Positions 24,383 to 33,533 of a stretch of DNA of 64,000 bases are shown one piece after another. Under the pieces are notes generated by a model. It was not told where the DNA came from and made no database searches. It worked only from the letters and a program-made list of their open reading frames with translations. The position numbers and the translations under genes are program-made. Within the stretch, counting starts at the first letter, position 1. Each line of letters starts with the position of its first letter. Source of the stretch: an uncultured Pseudomonadota bacterium (GTDB lineage: Bacteria; Pseudomonadota; Alphaproteobacteria; Rs-D84); assembly GCA_902801125.1 (NCBI GenBank), contig CADCGT010000005.1, positions 1-64,000 of the forward strand, given 5' to 3'.

Positions 24383-25324
24383 ATGAAAACTATAAAATTT
24401 ATATCCGTGAGCATCTTGTTGGGTCAATGCGCGTTCGGTGCTGCATTTGGGGACGATTTGTCGGTACAAATCCAGGCCACGCGTTCGGCATGTTCGGGAA
24501 TATCGGATGCCATGACAAATTTAAAAAAGATGGCGGGCATAAACACGGCGGTCACGGCGGTTGGAACAGTGACGGGTGGTGTCGCACTGGGCACCGGAAT
24601 TGCCAAAGCGTCCGTAGACCGTGAATTGGAAGCATTGATTGAAAAAGTTAAAAAATTGATTGATGAAAAGTCGAAAATCCCTGTAGAAAAAATTGATATC
24701 GAAAACCGCAGTGAATTTGATAACCAACTGATGGAAATAAGCGGCTCTATTTCTTCTACAAATGAAAAAATATCACAATTAGAACAAAAATCAAAAACGT
24801 TGGGCAATGTGCGCACCGGGACATTGGCAACAACGGCGGTGGTGGATACGGCGGGCACAATTATTGCCGTAAAAAATCAAGTCGATGATGATTTGCAATC
24901 GCGCATAGATAACTGTGTGGCCCAGGTGAAAAAATTACAAACCGCAAAAGCATCGGCCCAGGTCGCCGAAACCGCGGATTCCGCAGATATATCCAAGGCC
25001 ACCCAGATTATAAGTGCGTGTCGCGATTGGGAATATGTAAATTTAACCGATATAAATAAAAAGGCGCGTGGTGCCGCGATATCCAGTGGTACCGGTGCCG
25101 CATTGGCGGTTGTGGGGACAATAACATCGGCATCTGCAAATTCGTCGACAGTGCGTAGCGGTGAAAATAAAGATAAAGAAAAAAATCTAAATACCGCATC
25201 AAATGTTTTGGCGGGCGGTGCCACGGGGGCATCCGCGGTTGCGACAATATTTAACGCGACACAAATTGGTGCAATAAAAAAGGCGGTTGCAACGGCCGAC
25301 AAGTGCGAGGAGGCGCTGAACTAA
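24383..25324 (+). CDS. Secreted coiled-coil protein with two glycine-rich hydrophobic segments
   Basis: A 313-residue protein with a signal peptide (cut near residue 23). The body has two copies of the same layout: a short Cys-containing segment, a helix-rich stretch, and a Gly/Ala/Thr-rich hydrophobic segment (TAVGTVTGGVALGTGIA at about 57-73 and GTGAALAVVGTITSA at about 236-250). Between them is a charged coiled coil. Not recognised. Glycine-rich segments of this type also end the 1087-residue protein at 38170. It follows the structured RNA, with an AAAGGGGG site. Confidence 0.6.
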   Translation: MKTIKFISVSILLGQCAFGAAFGDDLSVQIQATRSACSGISDAMTNLKKMAGINTAVTAVGTVTGGVALGTGIAKASVDRELEALIEKVKKLIDEKSKIPVEKIDIENRSEFDNQLMEISGSISSTNEKISQLEQKSKTLGNVRTGTLATTAVVDTAGTIIAVKNQVDDDLQSRIDNCVAQVKKLQTAKASAQVAETADSADISKATQIISACRDWEYVNLTDINKKARGAAISSGTGAALAVVGTITSASANSSTVRSGENKDKEKNLNTASNVLAGGATGASAVATIFNATQIGAIKKAVATADKCEEALN

Positions 25325-25325
25325 C

Positions 25326-26507
25326 ATGAGAAAGATATTACTTGGTTCTATTTTAATTTCTACTTCTGCATTGGCATTAGGTATAGATATAAACACAAAA
25401 ATAAAATGGAATTCGATTGTGGTTGTTGCGGCCGCTCATGATGTCGGTTTAGAAGCAGAAAACAATACGCACCCCGAAGTATCATCGACATATTACAGAA
25501 TACTTGGAGATTTATTGGAACGAGAAACATTTTCTGTTGCTGATGCTGTTTCGGTATGCAATAAAGAGTGCAAAAAATCACAGTTTTTAAAAGAAGGACG
25601 TGGTCAGAGTGGTAAAAAATGTCCAGAAATATGCAAAAGTTTTGGAAACGCTCTGATAGAAGAAAATAATAAAAAAACAGATAGTGTAGATATGGGTCCA
25701 ATGAACAATACAAGAGGATATAGTCCAGCAGGTAGGGTTTATGATAAAAATAAAAAGTTTTATGCTCTGCAAGATGCTGCCAGTGTACACAATTTGGATT
25801 ATGACGATGTCGAAAAAGGTCGGTGGAATAAAGAAAAATGTACTTGGAAATTGTTTGAATTTGATACAAATAAGCAGATAGGTGTATGTGATAATTATCG
25901 TGAATCCAGGTCTCACAATGATTTATTTGGTAGTGCAGATTTTAAGATTACGGACCAAAGATATAAAGATGCCAAATTTTCGTTGGAGTGTTCTGCTTTT
26001 ATTGGTCATGATTTAGAAGGTACAATAACTGAAACAGTCTGCACTTTGGATGTAAAAAATGCGCCACAAAAAACATTAAAATATTGTGAACCAATTACCA
26101 TGAGTAACGGGGAAGAAGTGAAAAACTGTAAACCGACTGGTAATTACATTATAGACGGAACATCTAGATTTTCAGACAATAATGATTGTATTTATCATTG
26201 TCAATCATATGCAAATAATTATAATTGCAAAATAAAATCTGTTACGTATGCTGAAGAACTTCCAATAGACGGCATATATGAAGATAGGGATGCCAGAACA
26301 GGTGAAACCTTTCGTTATATCCTTAAAAGTAATCATCCTGATTGTATGTGCAATGCTTCTGAAGAGTATTACAAAGCAAGATTTTCAGAATGCAAATTAC
26401 CATATCATACTAAAATTACATTACAATATCATTGGGGACCGGAAGAAGGATATATAGATTATAACACAAACACGAAATTTATAGAGTATACCCCATCCAA
26501 AAACTGA
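25326..26507 (+). CDS. Secreted cysteine-rich protein, AT-rich
   Basis: A 393-residue protein with a signal peptide (cut after ALA near residue 18). About 18 cysteines occur, several in pairs (CNKECKK, CPEICKS, CIYHCQS, CMCNAS), suggesting many disulfides. It starts two bases after the preceding stop, so the two genes are co-transcribed. Its codon use is much more AT-rich than its upstream partner, and it is probably fast-evolving or acquired. Not recognised. Confidence 0.6.
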   Translation: MRKILLGSILISTSALALGIDINTKIKWNSIVVVAAAHDVGLEAENNTHPEVSSTYYRILGDLLERETFSVADAVSVCNKECKKSQFLKEGRGQSGKKCPEICKSFGNALIEENNKKTDSVDMGPMNNTRGYSPAGRVYDKNKKFYALQDAASVHNLDYDDVEKGRWNKEKCTWKLFEFDTNKQIGVCDNYRESRSHNDLFGSADFKITDQRYKDAKFSLECSAFIGHDLEGTITETVCTLDVKNAPQKTLKYCEPITMSNGEEVKNCKPTGNYIIDGTSRFSDNNDCIYHCQSYANNYNCKIKSVTYAEELPIDGIYEDRDARTGETFRYILKSNHPDCMCNASEEYYKARFSECKLPYHTKITLQYHWGPEEGYIDYNTNTKFIEYTPSKN

Positions 26508-26511
26508 ATAT

Positions 26512-26537
26512 AAACCGCCCGCGAAATGCGGGCGGTT
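26512..26537. terminator. Hairpin between convergent genes
   Basis: ACCGCCCGC-GAAAT-GCGGGCGGT with only a weak T run. It directly borders a CTAACCA repeat array. Confidence 0.6.
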
Positions 26538-26577
26538 CACTAACCACTAACCACTAACACTAACCACTATCACTAAA
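26537..26577. repeat. Heptamer repeat array (CTAACCA type)
   Basis: Consecutive units CTAACCA, CTAACCA, CTAACA, CTAACCA, CTATCA and CTAAAT occupy the gap between two convergent genes. Confidence 0.75.
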
Positions 26578-27013
26578 TCACCGGGTCGTTGTCCAACATT
26601 GCGGAAAATGTTGCGCATGCCACGCGTTTGCCGTTCACAAACGCCATGCCGTTAAATTTATGCAGTTTCATTTTCGCACCAATTTCTTCAATATGTAATT
26701 CCAGTGTATCCCCCGGAACAACCATGTGTGTAAATTTGGCGTTTTCAATCGTCACAAAGTATCCCAATGCGCGCCCGCCATTATTCCCAATCGCGTTAAG
26801 GATTGTAAAACACGCGGTTTGGGCCAATGCCTCGATAATCAAGACGCCCGGCATAATCGGCTTGGCCGGAAAATGCCCCTTGCACCAAAATTCATTATTT
26901 GTAATGTGTTTAATTCCAACCGCGGTTTTGTCCGTAAATTCACGAATTTCATCAACCAGGCGCATATCGCCCCTGTGCGGAATTACCGCTTCTATTCCTT
27001 TGGTATCAACCAT
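26573..27013 (-). CDS. fabZ: 3-hydroxyacyl-ACP dehydratase FabZ
   Basis: FabZ dehydrates 3-hydroxyacyl-ACP in fatty acid synthesis. The 146-residue hotdog-fold protein has catalytic His47 (GHFPAKPIMPGV) and Glu61 (EALAQT). It lies 16 bases downstream of lpxD, the order common to many gram-negative bacteria. FabZ and the lipid A pathway compete for the same 3-hydroxyacyl-ACP pool. Confidence 0.96.
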   Translation of the reverse strand: MVDTKGIEAVIPHRGDMRLVDEIREFTDKTAVGIKHITNNEFWCKGHFPAKPIMPGVLIIEALAQTACFTILNAIGNNGGRALGYFVTIENAKFTHMVVPGDTLELHIEEIGAKMKLHKFNGMAFVNGKRVACATFSAMLDNDPVI

Positions 27014-27029
27014 TTTTACCCCCTGATTA

Positions 27030-28076
27030 TCAATCGTTGTTTACATGTTTTTTAATCCACGCATAGTGGCGCAAGAATTCCGTTCCCGGTCCCGCCGGAT
27101 AACCCATATGCTTTGCACCGTCCGGCACATCGCGGAAAACACCACTGTTTGCGCCAACCTCGGCATCGTTTCCGATTTTAACACCGTTTGCAATACCCAC
27201 ATGCCCGGCCAATAACGCACGGTCGCCAATCTTGACACCGCCGGCGATACCAACACCTCCCGCCAAGAAACATTCGCGCCCGATGACAACACCATGTGCA
27301 ATCTGGCACAGGTTATCAATTTTCGTCCCGTCACCAACCATTGTATCGGTCAATGCACCCCGGTCGATACAGGAATTTGCGCCCACCGACACGCGGTCAC
27401 CCAAAACCACGCGCCCAACATGCGGAATGAATACATTATGACCATCTTGGCGCGTGTATCCAAAACCGTCTTTACCAATAGAGGCTCCGTTATGAATCAC
27501 GCATTCTGCGCCGATGGTGGTGTTTTCAATATGTGCGCCCGAATGAATAACGGTTCCGCGCCCAATTGTCACATTGCGTCCGATATACGCGTTTGGGTAT
27601 ATTTTCACATCCGCCTCGATCACCGCGCCGCGTTCAATTGTCGCAAATTGTCCGATATATACACTGCGCCGATTGCGAAAGAATACGCCACGTTCGATAT
27701 GTGCGTCCGCCGACACGCCACGCCGTGGGGGTTCGCGATATATTTCGCCCAACACTTTGACAATTTCACCGCGCGGACTTGCACATATCAACAGTGTTGC
27801 GCCATTTGGTGCGTGCGATGCCATTTCGGGTTGCACCAATATCACCGATGCGCGCGTTTTTTCCAAAACGGCAACGGGCAATATTTTGAATGCGTTACTG
27901 TTCTGTTCGGTGGAATAGAACGCAACATCGCCCGGCCGTGCGTCGGCGATTGGTGCGATGCCACTTATCACCGTGTCCGGATTCCCGCGTAATTCCAAAC
28001 CAAACTTTTTGGCCAATTCGCCGGCGGTCATTTTGACGCCGCGTGGCCCCAACCAAGATTTAATAATTTTTAACAT
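27030..28076 (-). CDS. lpxD: UDP-3-O-acylglucosamine N-acyltransferase LpxD
   Basis: LpxD adds the N-linked acyl chain in lipid A synthesis. The 348-residue protein has an N-terminal uridine-binding domain ([28 protein letters not shown]). A left-handed beta helix of hexapeptide repeats follows; the catalytic His lies in QIAHGVVIG near residue 258. The start at 28076 is the only ATG giving a normal N-terminus with the promoter position. The -10 box TATAAT ends six bases before it and no ribosome binding site is present, so the mRNA is probably leaderless. Confidence 0.93.
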   Translation of the reverse strand: MLKIIKSWLGPRGVKMTAGELAKKFGLELRGNPDTVISGIAPIADARPGDVAFYSTEQNSNAFKILPVAVLEKTRASVILVQPEMASHAPNGATLLICASPRGEIVKVLGEIYREPPRRGVSADAHIERGVFFRNRRSVYIGQFATIERGAVIEADVKIYPNAYIGRNVTIGRGTVIHSGAHIENTTIGAECVIHNGASIGKDGFGYTRQDGHNVFIPHVGRVVLGDRVSVGANSCIDRGALTDTMVGDGTKIDNLCQIAHGVVIGRECFLAGGVGIAGGVKIGDRALLAGHVGIANGVKIGNDAEVGANSGVFRDVPDGAKHMGYPAGPGTEFLRHYAWIKKHVNND

Positions 28077-28128
28077 ACCGGCATTATAATAGAAAAAAAA
28101 TAAAAGAAAAGTGTAAATTATATTTGCC

Positions 28129-28156
28129 TTGAATTTTGATATTGGTTTGCTATTCT
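28129..28156 (+). promoter_or_regulatory. dnaX promoter
   Basis: TTGAAT, a 16-base spacer and TATTCT, 20 bases before the dnaX ATG. The divergent lpxD -10 box lies at 28083-28088. Confidence 0.55.
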
Positions 28157-28176
28157 TTTTCGCAAAGGAAGATAAT

Positions 28177-29724
28177 ATGGATACCAATTACACGGTTTTG
28201 GCGCGCAAGTATCGCAGTCAAGATTTTCAATCACTTATAGGCCAGGATGTTTTGGTTAAAACATTGACCACCGCAATCAAGACCGGGCGCATTGCGCACG
28301 CATATATTTTTACCGGCATTCGCGGAACGGGTAAAACCAGTACGGCGCGTATTCTGGCCAAGGCGTTAAATTGCCTGTCGTCGGACGGGCCGACCGCGAC
28401 CCCATGTGGCAAATGTGATAATTGTCGTGCGATTGCCGCCGGTCAACATATTGATGTTTTGGAAATCGACGCCGCGTCACATACTGGTGTTGACAATATG
28501 CGTGAAATTTTGGATGCGGCGCAATATCGTCCAACAAATGGCCGGTACAAGGTTTATATTATCGACGAAGTCCACATGTTATCAACAAGTGCGTTTAACG
28601 CATTGTTAAAAACATTGGAAGAACCGCCGGCACATGTAATCTTTATTTTGGCAACCACCGAAATACGCAAGGTTCCGGTGACTATTTTATCACGGTGCCA
28701 ACGTTTTGATTTGGTGCGTGTTCCGGTTGAAACCTTAAAAAAACATTTTGCCTGGATTGCGGAACAAGAAAAAGTAGAATTATCTGATGCGGCAAATGAA
28801 TTGCTGGCGCGGGCGGCGGACGGTTCGGTTCGTGATGGCCTGTCCCTGCTTGACCAGGCGATTGCCCAAACCGGCGGTCATGTTGATGAATCGGCGGTTA
28901 TGGATATGTTAAAGCGTGCCGACCGCGGCGTTGTTGTTGATTTTATGCAGACCATTTTATCGGGAAATGTTTCGGCGGCACTTGCCCGGGCGGACGAAAT
29001 TTATACCAACGGCGCAGATTTATCTATGCTGTTGACAGATATGATGGAATGGACGCATTGGGCGACGCGTATGCATCCGGTTTTGCGTGCGAATGTCGGG
29101 GACAGTATTCCATACACGGCGGACCAACGCGAACGCATAAACGAAATAAATAAACATGTGTCGTTGAACACACTTTCCCGCCTGTGGCAGGTAATGGTTG
29201 CGTCGGTTGGCGAAATGGCGGCGGCGGCGAATCAAAAACAATGCTTTGATATGTTGGTAATTCGTTTGATGCATATTGCCGATATGCCGTCGGTTCCGGA
29301 AATATTGAAACAGAACGCCGATACCGCACATCACGCCGCGCCGGTTGCATCCACGCCCGCACCGACACCGAATACACCACAAACGATAGAGATAAAATCG
29401 GCCGCAGAATTGGCGGACGCGTTATCGGCGGCGCGTGAAATGATGCTCTATTCATATTTCACAAAGAATATAGAGGTCACAGGTTTATCAGACCACAAAA
29501 TTTCATACTTTGACCGTGGCAACGATTCGGAATTTCAACAAAAATTGGTTTTATGGCTGAATACAAAAACCGGTGCAAAATGGGAACTGAATAAAATCGA
29601 AGAATCACACCAAAACAAAACCGTGCGCGAACAAATTCGGACCGAGGCGGAATCTGACCCAATGGTTGCGGACGCAATGTCTTTGTTCGAAGGTGCAGAA
29701 ATCGTGGGAATTTCAAAACAATAA
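28177..29724 (+). CDS. dnaX: DNA polymerase III subunit gamma/tau
   Basis: DnaX is the clamp-loader ATPase of the replicative polymerase. The 515-residue protein starts with the typical [19 protein letters not shown]. It has Walker [11 protein letters not shown] near residue 47, a zinc-binding CGKCDNC cluster near residue 84, Walker B IIDEVHM and the ATTEIRKVP sensor. The C-terminal part after residue about 380 is short and includes a Pro/Ala linker, so it is a compact tau. An AAAGGA site precedes the ATG. The YbaB gene is elsewhere. Confidence 0.95.
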   Translation: MDTNYTVLARKYRSQDFQSLIGQDVLVKTLTTAIKTGRIAHAYIFTGIRGTGKTSTARILAKALNCLSSDGPTATPCGKCDNCRAIAAGQHIDVLEIDAASHTGVDNMREILDAAQYRPTNGRYKVYIIDEVHMLSTSAFNALLKTLEEPPAHVIFILATTEIRKVPVTILSRCQRFDLVRVPVETLKKHFAWIAEQEKVELSDAANELLARAADGSVRDGLSLLDQAIAQTGGHVDESAVMDMLKRADRGVVVDFMQTILSGNVSAALARADEIYTNGADLSMLLTDMMEWTHWATRMHPVLRANVGDSIPYTADQRERINEINKHVSLNTLSRLWQVMVASVGEMAAAANQKQCFDMLVIRLMHIADMPSVPEILKQNADTAHHAAPVASTPAPTPNTPQTIEIKSAAELADALSAAREMMLYSYFTKNIEVTGLSDHKISYFDRGNDSEFQQKLVLWLNTKTGAKWELNKIEESHQNKTVREQIRTEAESDPMVADAMSLFEGAEIVGISKQ

Positions 29725-29746
29725 AAACAAATGGGGGGAAAATAAT

Positions 29747-30202
29747 ATGAGAAATGAATCGGGGCGTTCACTTATTGAAATTATTGGCGTGTTGGCGATA
29801 ACTGCCGTTATGACTGCGTCGGCGGTTGGCATATATAATTCGATTCGGCATAACCAAAAAAACACTATTGCGGCCGCCGAATTGCGGGAACTTGCCAAGA
29901 ATACAAAATTACTTATGGAAATGCGTGGCGATTACAGTGGTGTTTCGGTTGACTATTTGGTCAAGGCGGGCGCATTAAAATCACCAAACCCACCGATTGG
30001 CAAATCGTGGTCGGTGAATGTCGGTGTTGACGTGACAAGTTTTTCAATTGATTTAGTTGGCCTTTCGCGTGGGGAATGCGAATTTTTTGCAACGGCGTTG
30101 CCGAATTGGGCGTCCGATATGTTTGTGAACGGGTATCGCGTGGAAGATTCGGTAAATTGTTTTGCAAGTTCGGAAAACAACATTTCTTTTGTCGTGCGAT
30201 AA
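29747..30202 (+). CDS. Type IV pilin-like protein
   Basis: A 151-residue protein with a class III-type prepilin N-terminus: a short leader ending in Gly, then RSLIEIIGVLAITAVMTAS with Glu at +5. This is the signature for PilD cleavage and N-methylation. The globular part includes a Cys pair (GECEFFATALP and NCFAS). It could be a T4P minor pilin or type II secretion pseudopilin; no assembly machinery lies in the window. It starts 22 bases after dnaX with a GGGGGG site. The OmpA lipoprotein gene follows by one base. Confidence 0.85.
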   Translation: MRNESGRSLIEIIGVLAITAVMTASAVGIYNSIRHNQKNTIAAAELRELAKNTKLLMEMRGDYSGVSVDYLVKAGALKSPNPPIGKSWSVNVGVDVTSFSIDLVGLSRGECEFFATALPNWASDMFVNGYRVEDSVNCFASSENNISFVVR

Positions 30203-30203
30203 T

Positions 30204-30878
30204 ATGAAAAAAATATTGATTGGAATTTTTACCGCCCTTATGACTGCATGCGTACCGTATGCAAGTCCCGAACGCGCCACATGGAAAACATACCTTTATG
30301 GTGCAAGCTTTACCGATATGAACGATGTATCTATGTCGGCCAAAAAACCGATATTGTTGGGTGATGGTGGGCGCACAGTCACAGATGCAACAATAAAAAA
30401 TCCAGAATTAGAATATGGCGATGCGGCACTAAACGAATCGGCAATGTATTTTGGGTATATGGCGGAATTGGAATCAAAACTTTATGACGCGTTGCGCCGG
30501 CCGGGAATGTCGGTTCAACGCGTCGGCACAGATGTTTTGGTAATATTGGTGCGTGACGCAATTATGGAATTAAACGCGCCCGAAATATCATCCGTTGGCG
30601 ATGACAATTTGAAAACAATTGCGCGCATACTTAAACAATATGACGCAACATTTATTGAAATTGCGGGTTATACCGATTCTATGCGTGACGCGAACGCGGC
30701 GCGTGCATTTTCAACCGATATGGCGGAACGCACGGCGGTATATTTTGCGCGTCATGGATTGCGCCCGTCGCGCATGTTTATTGTTGGACGTGGTGCGGCG
30801 CGCCCGATTGCGGCCCAAGATGAATGGGGTCGCCTTACCAACCGTCGGGTTGAATTGCGCATTTCACCGGTTCGATAA
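30204..30878 (+). CDS. OmpA-family lipoprotein
   Basis: A 224-residue lipoprotein with lipobox MTAC near residue 15. The C-terminal OmpA/MotB peptidoglycan-binding domain is clear (FIEIAGYTDSM, ERTAVYFARHGLRPSRM, GRGAARPIA, NRRVELRI). The N-terminal 90 residues are unrecognised. It starts one base after the pilin-like gene stop, which suggests joint expression and possibly anchoring of a pilus or secretion apparatus to peptidoglycan. Confidence 0.85.
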   Translation: MKKILIGIFTALMTACVPYASPERATWKTYLYGASFTDMNDVSMSAKKPILLGDGGRTVTDATIKNPELEYGDAALNESAMYFGYMAELESKLYDALRRPGMSVQRVGTDVLVILVRDAIMELNAPEISSVGDDNLKTIARILKQYDATFIEIAGYTDSMRDANAARAFSTDMAERTAVYFARHGLRPSRMFIVGRGAARPIAAQDEWGRLTNRRVELRISPVR

Positions 30879-30918
30879 ATACCGATAACTTTCTCTTTTA
30901 TTTTTTAAAAAATATTGC

Positions 30919-30924
30919 TATACT
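30919..30924 (+). promoter_or_regulatory. Extended -10 box for the Skp-like gene
   Basis: TTGCTATACT lies 35 bases before the ATG. The same TTGCTATACT string forms the -10 region of rpoH. No good -35 box is visible. Confidence 0.5.
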
Positions 30925-30958
30925 GACGGCGTCAACAAAAAACAAAAGGATGGAAAAC

Positions 30959-31627
30959 ATGACAGATACAAAGAAAACAAACGGTTCTACACCAAAAAAT
31001 TATGTAAGATATGGCATCATTGCGGCGATTGTTATCGCGGTCGCGTTGATTGGTGTTTTTGCACTGCGCGGGTGCAGTGGCGAAAAAACAATCAGTGCCG
31101 ATGACGCAATAAGTGAAGTTTCACCCGATGCGGTGAACGGCGCAGACCTGCGTATGGCGGTTGTTCGTATGGATGCGATTCAAACGGACGCGGCCGCATT
31201 GAAAGATTTGCGCAAACAAAAAGAAAACTATGAAAACAAATTGCGCGCAGAATTGGAAAAACAACAAAAGGCATTGGAAAAAGAAAAGGCAGAAATCGAA
31301 AAATCCCAAGATGTTTTGTCGCGTGACGCCCTGCAACGCCGCGTTGTAGAATATCAAGGCAAGGTCACAAAATTGCAACGCGATTTGACCGAACGCGCAC
31401 AATCGATTGACGCGTCGTTCCAAAAGGCCTTGGCGAAAATCCAAGAAAATCACTTGGACCCGATTATAGAAGCGATAATTGCTAAAAAGAATTTGTCTTT
31501 GGTAATTGATGGTCGTTTTGCGCGCACGGGTGGGAATGTTGCGAACCTTGATATCACGAACGATGTTATCAACGCGCTGAATAAAAAGGTATCATCGGTT
31601 AAAATGGAAACCCCAAAAGGATTCTAA
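30959..31627 (+). CDS. Skp/OmpH-like chaperone with membrane anchor
   Basis: A 222-residue protein. A long Lys/Glu-rich coiled coil (about residues 75-150) with the core LRAELEKQQKALEKEKAEIE and a C-terminal DPIIEAIIAKKNLSLVID segment match the Skp/OmpH family of periplasmic chaperones for outer-membrane proteins. The N-terminal hydrophobic segment (about residues 20-37) ends in Gly-Cys and is preceded by about 18 polar residues, so it looks like a membrane anchor rather than a cleaved signal peptide. Here skp is away from bamA and lpxD. Confidence 0.8.
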   Translation: MTDTKKTNGSTPKNYVRYGIIAAIVIAVALIGVFALRGCSGEKTISADDAISEVSPDAVNGADLRMAVVRMDAIQTDAAALKDLRKQKENYENKLRAELEKQQKALEKEKAEIEKSQDVLSRDALQRRVVEYQGKVTKLQRDLTERAQSIDASFQKALAKIQENHLDPIIEAIIAKKNLSLVIDGRFARTGGNVANLDITNDVINALNKKVSSVKMETPKGF

Positions 31628-31652
31628 GGATTATCGATATTTTGGTTTGTTT

Positions 31653-31678
31653 AAACCCGCGGATTCCGCGGGTTTTTT
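31653..31678 (+). terminator. Terminator of the Skp-like gene
   Basis: AAACCCGCGG-ATT-CCGCGGGTTTTTT. It is followed by a CTAACCA-type repeat array (31680-31709). Confidence 0.9.
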
Positions 31679-31709
31679 ACTAACCACTAACACTAGCCAC
31701 TAACCACTA
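31679..31709. repeat. Heptamer repeat array (CTAACCA type)
   Basis: Units CTAACCA, CTAACA, CTAGCCA and CTAACCA occupy the gap between a terminator and the stop codon of the next gene. Confidence 0.7.
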
Positions 31710-32021
31710 ATTCAGATTTGTTAAAAATTCTGGGAATGGGTTTTCTTCTTCCTCTTCTTCCGTTGGGGTGGCGCCATTTGTTGTGTCACCTGTGGGAATA
31801 TCAACCGGTGTTTTATCCTTGGGGTCACGGGTAGAATCAATCTTGCTCTGTTCTTCGTTCACAATGCGGCCGTAATGTTCGGCGGCCTGTAATAACCGTT
31901 CGCGTTCGATTTCATCTGTGGCCTGGCGTGCCTGGTCCATGTATTGTTTGCGTTTTTGCCGCCATTTGTGACAGCGTTGAATCATCATACCCACGGCCGA
32001 TTGATTTTTTTTATTTTGCAT
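31707..32021 (-). CDS. Small DUF4167-like protein (tentative)
   Basis: A 104-residue soluble protein. A basic helical N-terminal half (KWRQKRKQYMDQARQATDEIE, LLQAAEHYGRIVNEEQ) is followed by a Glu-rich, disordered tail. The AEHY-R pattern resembles the core of DUF4167, an alphaproteobacterial family of unknown role, but the usual Arg/Gly-rich N-terminus is absent. The call is tentative. Its stop lies at the edge of a repeat array. Confidence 0.5.
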   Translation of the reverse strand: MQNKKNQSAVGMMIQRCHKWRQKRKQYMDQARQATDEIERERLLQAAEHYGRIVNEEQSKIDSTRDPKDKTPVDIPTGDTTNGATPTEEEEEENPFPEFLTNLN

Positions 32022-32165
32022 TTTCTTTCTTTTGTTTTATGGAAATAAACCTTGAACAAATCATTCGAATTGTTCCAATCAAGTAATTAAATTCTAAAAC
32101 ATCTTAAAACCAATTGCAATATTTTTTTTAGGTTGCTATGATTTCCCAAAAGGGGGGCTTTTTTC

Positions 32166-33533
32166 GTGCAATCGCAACGCGGGAACTTTTTATTACAGGC
32201 ACTTCTTGCACTGACCTTGGTGTTTGCGTTTATACCGTTTTTTGCGCGTCGCCTTGCGCTGCGTGATATTGGGGCGCAAATGTATGCCACCACGCGCCAG
32301 GTTGATTCTGCGCGCACCGCCGCCCGAATATTTATTCGTGAAAATGCGGATTCCTTGCCCTATGACCGCAGTATTATTTCCGGGGAAAATTTTTCTGATA
32401 TGTTGGAACCGTATGGTTTGCCATTGGGGTTTGTTCCGCGCACGGCGTTGGGGCAAAATATTATTTTAATAATCGATAAATCAAATACAGAAATTTCGGC
32501 GGTATTGCGTTTGCGTGGTGGGAATTTAAGCACTCTGCAACGTGCCGAATTGGCGCGGCGTATTGGGTTCTTTGCGGTGTATGATGAACAAAGCCCCATG
32601 GGCGACATAGACATCGGTATTCAATTGGCGGACATGTATTCTGATGTTGTGCGACGCAATGATAAAAACCCGGATGCATCGGGATTCTTGACCGATTTAG
32701 ACATGGGGGGCTTTCGTTTTGACAACGCGGCGAACATGTTGGCGTCCCGCGCAACATTCGACAGTGCCGATATAACAACATTGACCATATCGGGAACCGA
32801 ATCGGGCCGCAAAGAACGCAGCAATATCGCGCAAATCAAGACCGACAAAACCGTGTTTCAAACCGGCGCGGGCGAATCGGCACTGTCGTTGACACGCGGG
32901 ACATTAAATATGGATACATTGGTCGGACGCACGGTTTCGAAATTTGGTGACACGGGCAATATGACCTTTGTTGATGCGGCGGTTGATACATTTGATATGG
33001 TCGCGGGGCGCACCGGATTTGCCGGCCCGGAAAAGTGGAATGTTGGTGGTGATGTCGTGACAAGTCGTATTACATTTAGCGTTGAACGATTGGATGTGAA
33101 TTCTTTTATAAATGTGACGCGCGGTCAAGATGTGTTCGTTGATTCGAACACACTTACATACAGCAGTACCAGTGGCATCGACACAGATTATATTTATGCG
33201 TCGAATATAACCCTGCGGGACCAGACATCGGACGGGCTTAGTCGTGGGGCCGATGGGGCGGCGATTTTGGACATTCGGCCGGCGGGAACATCACTGTTGC
33301 CGGACGCGTTGGTTGATACGATAAACAATGGCGCGTTTTCAATTATTGCGAATCCGAACCAAAACGATGATAAAACGGTCGATTGTAAATCAATTATTTC
33401 TGGGCTTGGAAATACATATAATCAAAAATCTTTGGCCCAGTATATCGTTTGCCAATATGTATTCTGGCAACGATTGGAACACAGAATTGATATAAAACAA
33501 TGTTTAATCGGGGGCGGCAGTGATTGCAAATAG
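32166..33533 (+). CDS. Long pilin-like protein A with stalk-like C-terminus
   Basis: A 455-residue protein starting at GTG eight bases after AAGGGGGG. The N-terminus resembles a type IV prepilin: short leader ending in Gly, then NFLLQALLALTLVFAFIPFF. The +5 residue is Gln rather than Glu. After a pilin-like helix (to about residue 130) comes a boundary motif DLDMGGFRFDN near residue 176, then Thr/Ser/Asp-rich repeats resembling fibre stalks. Two cysteines lie near the C-terminus. It is first in a chain of three paralogues; the next start overlaps by 14 bases. The layout recalls PilV-type pilus-tip adhesins. Confidence 0.75.
   Translation: MQSQRGNFLLQALLALTLVFAFIPFFARRLALRDIGAQMYATTRQVDSARTAARIFIRENADSLPYDRSIISGENFSDMLEPYGLPLGFVPRTALGQNIILIIDKSNTEISAVLRLRGGNLSTLQRAELARRIGFFAVYDEQSPMGDIDIGIQLADMYSDVVRRNDKNPDASGFLTDLDMGGFRFDNAANMLASRATFDSADITTLTISGTESGRKERSNIAQIKTDKTVFQTGAGESALSLTRGTLNMDTLVGRTVSKFGDTGNMTFVDAAVDTFDMVAGRTGFAGPEKWNVGGDVVTSRITFSVERLDVNSFINVTRGQDVFVDSNTLTYSSTSGIDTDYIYASNITLRDQTSDGLSRGADGAAILDIRPAGTSLLPDALVDTINNGAFSIIANPNQNDDKTVDCKSIISGLGNTYNQKSLAQYIVCQYVFWQRLEHRIDIKQCLIGGGSDCK

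Noticed and set aside
27294-27992. Plus-strand frame of 232 residues inside lpxD
   Set aside because: Shadow of the hexapeptide-repeat coding sequence; Cys- and His-rich by chance, no start signals.
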